From: Pagrus major
Taxonomy: Eukaryota; Chordata; Actinopteri; Spariformes; Sparidae
NCBI RefSeq assembly: GCF_040436345.1
Contig: NC_133230.1
Span: 26,291,697 to 26,355,696 of the forward strand
Length of the DNA: 64,000 nt
Reading direction: 5' to 3'
The first letter of the stretch is position 1; each line of letters begins with the position of its first letter. The notes beneath the pieces are model-generated. The model was not told where the DNA came from. It saw nothing but the letters and a program-made list of their open reading frames with translations, and did no database searches. Positions 42,301 through 54,300 of this stretch are shown here, piece after piece. The translations under genes and the position numbers were made by a program.

Positions 42301-45300
42301 ACAACCACTTTTAGGGCATCCCAAACAATATATGAGTCGACTTCTCTATTGTCCTCCATATAATGCCTAATTTCCTTTTTTAATTCTTCCACCAAACAGA
42401 GTTATTATAACTAAGGTTCAGGAACTGGACCACGCCACTCCTCCTCGCTGATCTGCCACTCAGGCCGAGCCAATCAAACCGCCCGTGACTCATCAACCTA
42501 ACCACCCATGACTCATCAACCTAACCACCCGTGACTCATCAACCTAACCACCCGTGCCGCATTAACTCAACCACCTACGTCGCCCTGATTCAATCACCTG
42601 TGAAATCTATATATGCAAGTCTAACCATTTCTCTCCCGTTCGCCTCAAGTTCTTACAACCCTCCCCCCCAGACCCTCTCCTTCTCCACTAGCCTCTCTCA
42701 CAGGATCACCGGCAGCCCAGCCTTCCACATCACCATCCCACGGCAAGAAGATCCTCCACAACAGGGACCCAGGCCATGCCAGCACAGGAATCCTATCCTT
42801 TCCTAAATCTTCTACCAATTTAAATAAACCACCTTAACATTAAACTGTGGCGTGGTCTTGTGAGTGAACCCTTTATTATTCAGTATTCCTACATTAAGTC
42901 TCCAGATTGTTTGTCTTTTTCTGGCATTTAGATGTATTTTTAAAAACAGGCTGTTATGATCTGATATATCTGCCCCTCCAGTTTTACACTCGGACACTCT
43001 GTACCTATCACCTATATTTAGAAAGAAGTTATCAGTTCTTGAGTGTACATTGTGTGTTGCTGAATAATGTGTGAAATCTTTTTCAAGGGGGTTGAGATTC
43101 CTCCAGATGTCGATCATTCCCATTTCTTCTAAGGACAGCTTTACTAATTCTGACATCTGTTTTTAATTTCCTTTTAAACTGGTTGTAAACTGGATTTTTC
43201 AACATTTTGGCATCTGCACCAAAGGATACGTGATGTTTGTCTGTGTTACTAACTGGCTGTAAAGCCCAACCTCATCATGCATTACATGTTTCAGTGTTCA
43301 AAGTGAGAGGAAAACATCTGTATTGAAAGTGAACAAAATGTCATAGCTGTATTTTTAAACATTTTGGTATAAGTGTTATAAAATCTGCATGATAAAACTG
43401 ACATATGTGTTCTGGGGGGAAATAGCTCTAAACTAACACTGCAGCGTTTCTATCATGTTTTTTTTTCTGAAATAAAATGTGGGCAGCCAAGAGTGGATGT
43501 GAACTTGTGACAGGAAAAATGTCACGTATGCTTTAATGGAGCTAGCTTCATTTTGTTTACATTCAGAACTTACATTGGGTCTCCAACTTAGGACATCGTA
43601 GAGTCTAATCTTCTGCTACTTAACACATCCCTCTAGCCCTCGGACCTGGTGAAATATTAACCTAGTCTGTCACATCATATGGCCAACTATAAAGATGCAA
43701 TCTGCCTGTTCCCAGCATTAGCACAACACTTTGCGATAGTTAGCTGTGACGACATATGCTAAATGTAACGTCTCTTTCACATTAGCAAGTGGCTGACATG
43801 TCTGGGTGCGTTTTGAGATGCCTGATGAAATTCAACGTTGCATCATTTATCCTGGTGCCACACACGTTACATGTAGCTGTTCACTTATTTCCACTGTGCA
43901 CGAAGTTATTGTAACCAAAAGTAATGATAAAAGGCACAACTCCGGGAGGACTGATGTCAATGCATTTTTTGATCTGTGAATGTGCGCACATAGTGCATGC
44001 AAAACGTTGCACATTATGGCAAAGGGGACATGCAGCTTGTCATATGTTTCCCGAACGTATATGCACTAATAAAATGAAATAGAAATACATGAATGAATTG
44101 AAATTTTTTTAAAATGTAATACAGGTTGTTCACGAGTCTTGAAGCTCGAGTCCGAGTCAAGTCTGAAGTCTTTTGTGGTGGAGTCGCAAGTCAAGTCTGA
44201 AGTCACTGTTTGTGTGACTTAAGTGCGACTGGAGTCAAAGTCTCAGACTAGAGTCCCCATCTCTGGGAGGTACATATACATTTATCAACGTGACAGATTC
44301 AGTCTCTAGTTTTCCCTTGACTAGTACACATCTTCCCTCTTTATCCTTCATTTCCTTTTCACTAACAAATGTAGTTGTAATTGGAATTAGTATCATAACT
44401 CCTCTTTTATGTCCTTGTTTATATGAAATGTAATATGAATTTTTAAAATCAAACCAAAGAACCTTTTCATGTTCTGCTTGGGACCGGTGGGTTTCCTGTA
44501 ACAATATGACATGCTGTTTTTCTTTTTTCAATTTTGTTCAGACCATTCCTCTCTTCTGGTGTATTTAGACTATTTACATCGAAGGACATTATTGTTAGAT
44601 TGTTACTTACCCTTCTGCTTCAATAATGTGTGTGCATCTTTTACCAAGCAGCTGAACATAAACGTGAACAAAAACAAAATTATGAGTACTGTGAACTATA
44701 TGGGACTTCCATATGGGGGTTATTCTTCTCTTCTCCCCCAAGTCCCTGTTGGTGGGTGGATAGGAAATCCTCTTCTGTGAGGGCCCATCCATAGACCCAG
44801 AGCTATGTCCGTATAACGGCGTCAACCCCAGTCTGGACCTGTCCAACCTCGTTGGTGTTTTATATATGATGAAGTCAAATAAATGAAGCTGTCCGTATTA
44901 TCTTGCAGTGCTGTTACTTCTTTCATTATCGGGGCGTCAGTTGTCAGGTCTCCTCTGATATCCTTGCAACTTTTCCTTCGCCCGCTGTGCCGCCACATCC
45001 TGCCTGGACCCATCGCCTCCTGCTGGTTGCCATCCCAGGGCGACACGGGTCCACTCCTCCACAAGTCCCAAGTCTTCACTCGTGCTCGTTCACTCCTCGT
45101 ACTCGTTCACTCGTGAGTCAATCCCCTTGCTTTCATGTCCTCAGCTGCGTCCCGCTCGTTGTCGTAGCTCTTCATGCCGTTATTCCAATGGATTCTTATT
45201 TTCAGTTAATGGGGTTTGAAAACAAATGCCCCTCTCCTTCAGTATCTTCTTAATATTTTGGTACATTTTGTGTTTTTGGACAACCTCGCTGGGGTAGTCG

Positions 45301-48300
45301 TGGTCAAAATTGTTTTTTTTGTCGCCCACCTGCAACCCCTTCTTTTCCCATACTTTCTGTAGGACCATCTCCTTAGTTTCAAACTGAAGGAATTAACTAT
45401 TATTGATCTCAGAGCATCTCCTGGATTCAATTTTCGTGAGAGAGCTCTGTGGGTGCATTGGATTTGCAGATTGGCTCCGTTGAAGAGCCGCAACTCTTTT
45501 TTAAGTAGTTGATCCAGGTAGTCAGTGACAGAACTTTCTTCTGTGTCCTTAAGGACAAAAATCTGGACATTGTTCCTCCACTACCTCATTTCTAGATCCG
45601 GTATTTTGTCCTGCATCTGGCGTGTTTGTTTTTCCATCTTCTCTAGAAAATAATTTGCCACCATGCTGTGCTCTTCCAACTCCGCTTTGTGAGTCTGGGC
45701 TTCGGTTATGATCGTTTTTTGTTCCTGTAGTTCCTTGTTACTTTCCGAAAGTGTGCGTTCAATATCTCGTCTGAGGGTGGCGATTTCTTGTCTCATCTCG
45801 CTTTTAAATTCAACTTTAAATGTTATCAGTTTGTTACGGAGTTCCTGCTTGAGGTCTCTTATATCTCTACCAATGCTAGCAAGTCTTTCTGCCTGATCCA
45901 GCTAAAAGCTAAGCATCCGACCAGTTCTCTTTGCCTCAGGTGTTAACAGGAAGGTAGAGAGGCTGACAGTTACTGTCCAGTCAAACATCAAAGGGTCACT
46001 GCTTTGGTGAAGACATGATCAACACCTGTCATGAAGTGTAACAGCTGTTCTGTTGTAAGCTGACAGTATATAAGTCAGGACAGTGTGAAGACTGCAGAGA
46101 CACTGTGGCTCTTCTCTCTGTGCTGCAGGTATTAAAGAGACAATTTCCCTCACAACACACACACCTCGTTATGTCTTTTGATAGAGCTAGGCTAGCAGTT
46201 TCCCCCTGCTTCCAGTCTTTGTGCTAAGCTAGGCTAACCATGTCCTGGACTTCTCTCTGTACAGAGATGAAGCTGATTCTATCCTGGTGAAGAGGACAGA
46301 AAGGGATTTTTCTCAAAATGACAGACAGCTCCTTTAACATGCAGAGATCTGCTCAAACTCAGTTATTACCAAGAAACAATGATCATGTTTGTTCCTGGAG
46401 ATGTTCTCCTCCTACACAAGTATCTCCTCTTCATGTTGAACCAGTGTTCATGTTCTGATAAAAGGAAAAAGGCTTCTTACATGTGTCACTGTTCATATCA
46501 CACTCATACTCATCAGACTCTTCCTCCTCCATCACACTGACTCTTGATACCTGAGAGTGTCCAGTCTCCAGTCTGGATCCTTCAGTCCAGCCGACAGCAG
46601 CTTCACTCCCGAGTCTCCTGGATGATTGTAGCTCAGGTCCAGCTCTCTCAGATGGGAGGGGTTGGAGCTCAGAGCTGAGGCCAGAGAAGCACAGCCTTCC
46701 TCTGTGATCAGACAGCCTGACAGCCTGCAGACACACAGAACAACACACATGGCAGATCATCTGAGGAGACAGATGAGTCAGATACAAGAACAGACTGTCT
46801 CCAAATAAATTAACCCTTCTCCTCATTAACTAATCATCAGTAAACAGAGGCTGCAGAGGCTGATAAGTATATGTTTCACTTCTCATAATAACAGTAAACA
46901 TCTCTATTTTTTTGTGCTTCAGCAAAACACCAAATAATCTTCTCCATCCCCTGAAAAGGATCCATCCCAGCAGTAGCGAATCTTCAAGGCCTTCAAGGTA
47001 TTCAGAGACGGCCCTGGAATCCTCAGATGAAAAAGAAACGTATCTTATTAATTCTATAAATAAAACAAAATTACGGCGACTTGTTTCTGTAGATTTCTGT
47101 CCATAAACTGAGCGGTTTTGTGTTGGAAGAAATTCAACCAATCAGATATTTTTCTACGGTGTCTCTGGGGAGAATATCCTCCATCCAGGGTATTCTATTT
47201 CCTTTATAGAATGCCCTGACATTAAATGTAATGAGAGTGTACATTTGGATTGACAATTTGATCAACCAATCATATTTGGATTTGTAGCCAATGGGCGTAT
47301 TCTTTCAGATTTTCTACGGCTCCAGGGTATTCTTGAAGGCCCACTTGCTTAGTCACGCGAGACCTAGCTTAACTAGCGAGTTGTTTCTTTATGTTATTCT
47401 TTCTATTTTTATCTCAATAAACTACAATCTAAAGTTTTAACACTGATCCCGGTGGCTTCTTCAGGCTTCAGGATATTCTTCATATTGGCAGAATTATCAA
47501 ATTATATATTATGATGAATATTGATAGTGATCAATATGGAAAACAATGATTTAGATAATATGTTTTTGCCATATCTCACAGCCCTTCTTTGCTGTATGAT
47601 ATGTTTGTTTTTCTTGAGATGACTTTTGGTCCAGATACAAATTCAGAATATTTGACACTGTCCCTGATAATAATAATTTAACAACAAAAGCATAAACAAG
47701 AGAAAATGATGAAAAATCATTGTGGAAAGTCATTCTCTGAGTCTGGACACTACCTCCACAGTAAAGTTATACGTCTTTTGACAAAGTAAATGAACAGACA
47801 CATTACTACAGGTTAGCTGGCTGTCTACTTATATAAATCAGATTTGAAATGGTCATCAGTTGAATGGGTTAATGAATCCTGACCTTAGACTCTCCAGTGT
47901 ACAGTCAGGACTCTTCAAACCAACAGACAGCAGCTTCACTCCTGAATCCTTCAGGTTGTTGTTACTCAGGTCCAGCTCTCTCAGACTGGAGGACTGAGAG
48001 CTGAGAACTGAGGACAGAGCTTCACAGCTTCTCTCCGACAGGTTACAGCCACTCAGCCTGGAGAGACAACAGCAAGGAAACAAATAATGCATTTTCATTC
48101 ATATCTCTTGCTGAAAAACAGCAGATAGTATATATTCATCAATAACTTCTACTTACAGAGCTTTGTTGGAGGCTTTGACCACTGGCAGCAGCCTCAGAAG
48201 AGCCTCCTCTGAAGCAGAGAATTTCTTCAGGTCAAACACGTCCAGATCTTCTTCTGATGACAGCAAGATGAAGACCAGAGCTGACCACTGAGCAGGAGAC

Positions 48301-51300
48301 AGTTTATCTGAGGAGAGACATCCTGAACTCAGGTTCTGTTGGATCTCCTCCACTAGAGAACGATCATTCAGTTCATTCAGACAGTGGAACAGATTGATGC
48401 TTCTCTCTGGAGACAGATTCTCACTGATCTTCTTCTTGATGAACTGGACTGTTTTCTGATTGGTCTGTGAGATACTTCCTCTCTGTGTCAGCAGACCTCG
48501 TAGGAGATTCTGATTGGTCTGCAGAGAAAGACCCAGGAAGAAGCGGAGGAACAAGTCCAGGTGTCCATTTGGACTCTGTAAGGCCTCGTCCACAGCACTC
48601 AGGTAGAGGTGTGTCTCTGCAGATTCTTCTGTTCTTGTTTCAGATGTCTTGGATCTTGTTTGTTCTTCTGCCAGCAGATTGACTCCAGAGTTGATGAATG
48701 TCAGACGGACATGAAGAGCAGCCAGAAACTCCTGAACACTCAGATGGACGAAGCAGAACACCTTGTCCTGGTACAGTCCTCTCTCCTCTTTAAAGATCTG
48801 TGTGAACACTCCTGAGTACACTGAGGCTGCTCTGATATTGATGCCACACTCTGTCAGGTCTGGTTCATAGAAGATCAGGTTTCCTTTCTGCAGCTGATCA
48901 AAAGCCAGTTTTCCCAGAGACTCAATCATCTTTCTGCTCTCTGGAGTCCAGTGTGGATCTGTCTCAGCTCCTCCATCATACTTGACGTTCTTCACTTTGG
49001 ACTGAACCACCAGGAAGTGGATGTACATTTCAGTCAGGGTCTTGGGCAGTTCTCCTCCCTCTCTGGTCACCAACACATCCTCCAGAACTGTAGCAGTGAT
49101 CCAGCAGAAGACTGGGATGTGGCACATGATGTGGAGGCTTTGTGATGTCTTGATGTGGGAGATGATTCTGCTGGCCTGCTCCTCATCTCTGAATCTCTTC
49201 CTGAAGTACTCCTCCTTCTGTGGGTCAGTGAACCCTCTGACCTCTGTCACCATGTCAACACACCCAGGAGGGATCTGATTGGCTGCTGCAGGTCGTGTGG
49301 TTATCCAGAGGCGAGCAGAGGGAAGCAGGTTTCCCCTGATGAGGTTTGTCAGCAGCACATCCACTGAGGTGGACTCTGTAACATCAGTCAGGATCTCAGT
49401 GTTGTGGAAGTCCAGAGGAAGTCGACACTCATCCAGACCATCAAAGATGAACACAACCTGGAACTCTTCAAAGCTGCAGATTTCTTTGGTTTCAGTGAAG
49501 AAGTAATGAACAAGTTCCACCAAGCTGAACTTTTTCCCTTTCAGCACATTCAGCTCTCTAAAAGTGAATGGAAATGTGAACTGTATGTCCTGGTTGGTTA
49601 TGTCTTCAGCCCAGTCCAGAGAGAACTTTTGTGTTAAGACTGTTTTCCCGATGCCAGCCACTCCCTTTGTCATCACTGTTCTGATTGGTTCATTTCTTCC
49701 AGGTGAGGCTTTAAAGACGTCTTCTTGTCTGATTTTTGTTTCTGGTCTGTCTGGTTTCCTGGATGCCGTTTCAATCTGTCTGACCTCATGTTCATCATTG
49801 ACCTCTGCAGTCCCTCCCTCTGTGATGTAGAGCTCTGTGTAGATCTGATTAAGAAGGGTTGGGTTTCCTGCTTTAGCGATCCCCTCAAACACACACTGGA
49901 ACTTCTTCTGAAGGTTAGATTTGAGTTTACGTCGACAAACTGGAGCAAGATGTCCTGATTGAGCAAAAGACAAATAAGATTCATTAATAAATTATAGATT
50001 AAATATTTCAACATTTTACTTCCTCAAAGAATCAATATATGAAGATATTTTTGTATAGATATTTTCTGTAGAGACTTCAGTAAACTTCTCATTGATACAA
50101 CATGTTAAATCTTTATAGAAATCCTCTTACTGCTCTGCAGACAGTCAGCCAGATCCTCCTGCTTCATTCTCCTCAGGAAGTTCAGTGTGATCTTCAGAAA
50201 TGCCTCTCTGCTGCTCCTCTTCTGCTCTTCATCTTCACCATCCAACACCTCCTCATCCTCATTCTGACTCTCTAAGCCTTCTGGGTAATCTGAACTCAGA
50301 GCCTTCTGGCTCTTCCTCAGCTCGTTCTTCACGAAACTGACAATGTTGTCCTCCAGCAGCTGGAACAGAATATTATATGAATGAGACGATCAAACTAAAA
50401 TCATGGAACCAAACATCAGATCCATGTTGGACAGACTGACAACCCACTCATGTATTAAGCTGAATGGAGATTATCATGAACACAACAGATGTAAAAGTAG
50501 TTGTTGAACTCTGATTCCAAAAAAGTTAGGATGTCGTGTTAAACATATATAAAACTAAATGCAATGATTTCAGAGACGATGTTTTTAATGTTGAGCAGGA
50601 GTCTCATCATCACTGATTTTTGCAAATGTATATTATTCTGCATTTCATGGCAGCAACAGGCAACAAGTTATGACAGGGGCAACTAAAGACTAAAGTTGCA
50701 GCAAAATGCTCCTAAAACACCTGTTTGGATCATTCCACAGGTAAACAGGCTAACTGGTAACAGGGGACTGTATCATGATTGGGTATAAAAAGGACATCCA
50801 CGAAAGGCTCAGTCGTTTACAAGAAATGACGGGGCGAGGTTCACCACTTCAAACTGCGAGGACAAACAGTCTTCTACAGTCCGTTGTAGCCACTTGTGGA
50901 CACCAGTGGTAACAAACTGGAGTAGGAGGCCTTTCGGGCTTGGTTAGCCCAGGGGTCTCCTGAAGCAGACAGGCCCGAAGTACTCGCTATGAGGATCAGC
51001 ACCACAATTCATGACCATCACCTACGGTCATCAATTGTGGGTAGTGACTGAAAGAATAAGATCACAGATGCAAGTGGCCGATGACTTTCCTCTGTAGACT
51101 GGCATATCTGATTTGACTTGGGAATGACTGGGGATCCCCAGGATGAGCTGGAAAGAGTTACTGGGAGAAGGACTAAGCAGGATACAGTACTTAGCCTGCT
51201 GCCACCCGACCCTGGAATAGCGGACACAGATGGATGCATTCTGTTTTTATCTACCTTTTTCACATTGTCCTACCTTTGTCTTGAATCAGGGTTGTACATG

Positions 51301-54300
51301 CACATACCATAAATATTGAGTCTAGGTGTGTTTGATGTTGCTGAGCAGACTGACCACTGGGAGCCTCTGAGCTCTCCTGCTCGACTCTGTGGAGGAATCA
51401 TGAAGAATTACTAGAGATGCACCGATCGAACAGCCAGGGACTAGAATCAGCCAGTGTTTATCATGACAGGCTATGACCGGTGACCGGTCGGTCACATTTA
51501 CACACATGCCTCATGTTCAATGGATCAGATATATTTCTCTGTTATGATTTAAAGCATTTTATATCTACTGAACTTATTTGGACAGATCTACATGGTCAGT
51601 AAATGAAATAGTTAATCACTCTAAAACGGCATGTTGAAGAATCCTTGAGCAAGATACTGAACCCCAAATTGTTCCTGATGAGCAGTTGACACCTCACATG
51701 GCAGCTTCTGTCATCGAGTGTGAATGTGTGAATGTGACAAGTGTTGTAAAGCACTTTGAGCGGTCAGTAGACTGGAAAAACACTATAGAAATGCAAGTCC
51801 ATTTACCATTTACCAGAGGCAAAGTGAAACTTCAGGTTCTCCTGAATAACATGATGTATGACACTTGATGCTGACTGATAGAGTGAGGGAGGTAAAATAA
51901 GATAAATACAGGAGAGTCAGGAGAGTTCTGAACCATCCAGACCTCTGAGGTCGTCAGGTAGAGGTCTGCTTTCAGTCCCTAGAGTCAAAACTAAACATGG
52001 AGGAACAGCGTTCAGTTATTATGCTCCACATATCTGGAACAAACTCCCAGAAAACTGCAGGTCTGCTCCAACTCTCACCTCTTTTAAATCAAGGCTGAAG
52101 ACCTTTCTGTTTGCCACTGCCTTTCACTGAAGCAATTTTAAGGCTTTGAACTGCACTGTGACTTTTATTTTCTATTCTTGTCTCTTTTTTTTTTTTTTTT
52201 AAATTGAATAGTAATTTTTGCTTGATTTCTGTTGATCATTGTGATAGTTGGGCAACTCGGACCAATTCAGGGCAGAGTAATACCGGGTTCTGGGAACGCC
52301 GGAGCTAATAGGAAGAAAAGGTGCTTTTTCCTATTAAGGTGTTTTTACCGCTGGATTGGTGCCAACTCAGGGCCGAGTGGAACTGAGTGGAGACAAGGGG
52401 TCTCTTAAGGTTATCACCGCTGGTTGGCTGCTTTTTTTCAGAATTTGTAGCGTAAACAAACTGAATTCACGGTGACGACCGGGTCTTAAGGTTAAATATA
52501 AAGTGCGATGGGACAAGTGACAAGTAGAACAATAGGAGGCAAATCCAGCAAAAACCAGGAAGCTGGCGGAGGAAAGATTTCTTAACTTGTTTTAATGTTT
52601 TGTTTTAATGTATTTTAAATGTTTTTAATGTAATTTTTATGCGCCTGTAAAGCACTTTGAGTTGCCTTGTGTCTGAATTGTGCTATATAAATAAACTTGA
52701 CTTGCCTTATGTTACTACGACCATCTTCTTGTTCTCTTCACAGAAGAGTTGTTCCACACTGTGAAAAGCTGGTTAGCAGCTACGAGTCAAGATAATCATC
52801 CAATTAAAATAGTGATTCTGAGCTGTGACGCTGGAAGTGACCAGTGGAAACACTGAAAACTCAATTATGATAGTATGGTAATCTGACATATTGGGCTGTG
52901 ATACTTGAATATATCAAACATATTCAATAAATCACCACAAGTCAAAGTGTTGCTGACAACATTGAATCAGATGGTTTCCCCTGACAGTAACGTGTTGATG
53001 GTACTGCTGATCACACCGTGAATCAACAGTTCAGTCTGAGTTCTGTACAGACTTCAGTTTACTGTGTTGGTTCAGCAGCTTGTCTGGTTTGGGCCGTTCA
53101 GCTCTTGTTGACCTCTATAATACTGTGGACAACAATGCACAGCTCACACAAGCTAATACGATGCTACTTGTTCAGCACAAACTGGTGAGTCACAATAAAC
53201 TTGCAGCAGGTGAAGTGAGTGACACATGATGAAAACCAGAGAGAAACCCAGAGAGAAGTGGATCAAACAAACCTGAGGATGATTTCACACTGAACTGTGT
53301 CAAATGAAGGACACAACTTCTTCTCTGAGCTACATGTTAGCAAACAGGAACAAGTTGGTCTGGTTGTTTCTGTCACACAATAAAATGTATTTTTCTCTTT
53401 TAGCTTGTTTGACACGCCGCACATGTTTGAGCTGAGGTAAAGGTTTGCACTGTCTCCTCTTTGAGCTCGGGCAGGAAATAATGATACATAACATTCTTCT
53501 CTGCATCGACAGACTCCTTCAAATCAACACTGGAAAATGATGATTTGATGGAGGAACTCTGTGGAATCAGGGTTAGCCTTCGTTAGCAGATAGCATCTGT
53601 TAGCCTCGGTGAAATGTGTTTTATACTCAGGCAGTCATCAGACAACAGGCAGAACGAGTGTGTGGAGGAAAAGTTCAACTGGAGAGCAGAGCTGCAGACT
53701 GGTTATACTGGGCAGCTTTCAGATGTGACAATATAAATGTGAGTGAAGAAGAACGATGCTGAAAACAAACTGACAGCTTTAAAAAACTTCTCTGGATAAT
53801 TAACAGTTAAAACATGAAGCAGTCACATTTTAATGATATTAACAGCTTACCTCTGTGCAGCAGAGGCCTGTTCTCCTTTAAAGTCAATGAGGCGATGGTT
53901 TGACCAGTCACTCTTAAAGGACACACAGCTGGGCTCAGGTCCAGGTCCAGGTCCAGGTCCAGGTCCAGGTCCAGGTCCAGGTCCAGGTCCAGGTCCAGCA
54001 GAGTCTGGTCTCCTATAGATCCTGTTAGACAGAGAGGAAGACCACCAGGGATTGAAATTCTCTTTTTATTCTTCAGACACAGAAGCTGCTGGAGAAACTA
54101 GCAGCTATCTACAAGAAAAGGATCAACACACCAGAGTTCAATAAAACATGAAGCTGAATGATTTCAGTCTGTGGATCATCGCTTCATTTTCTCATCAAAT
54201 ATTGAACCAAACCAGAACAAAGTCACTGATTTACTGAATCCTGTCAAACAAGAGGTAAAAAAAACAGTCCTTCAAGACACACAGCTGGTTCAGAACCAGG

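Larger units (their letters stand above)
41085..45960 (-). mobile_element. L1-type LINE, decayed and interrupted (ORF1 plus ORF2 endonuclease and part of RT)
   Basis: Read on the - strand. About 45900-45180 holds ORF1 remnants: a coiled-coil piece ([20 protein letters not shown]) and, after frameshifts, the RNA-binding/C-terminal part ([20 protein letters not shown]). 44531-44265 holds the N-terminal ORF2 endonuclease with the LLQETH motif; 43156-42881 its C-terminal part with the SDHN motif; 42401-41600 the linker into reverse transcriptase. The RT core is missing (internal deletion near 41595). The 3' end at about 41085-41110 shows AATAAAGATTAAAG. Two foreign segments interrupt it (43188-44265 and 42407-42875). 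Frameshifts and deletions make it inactive. It lies in the same orientation as the NLR gene, in its long intron. Confidence 0.8.

Noticed and set aside
42483-42574. Possible CRISPR-like array because of evenly spaced repeats
   Set aside because: The 23-bp units are directly adjacent with no unique spacers, inside a vertebrate transposon insertion; it is a minisatellite.
46830-47141. 103-codon - strand frame in an NLR intron
   Set aside because: No recognisable domain, not in phase with the NLR model, repeat-rich surroundings.
48467-49958. Several + strand open frames across the NACHT exon
   Set aside because: Antisense shadows of the 1.8-kb NLR exon.
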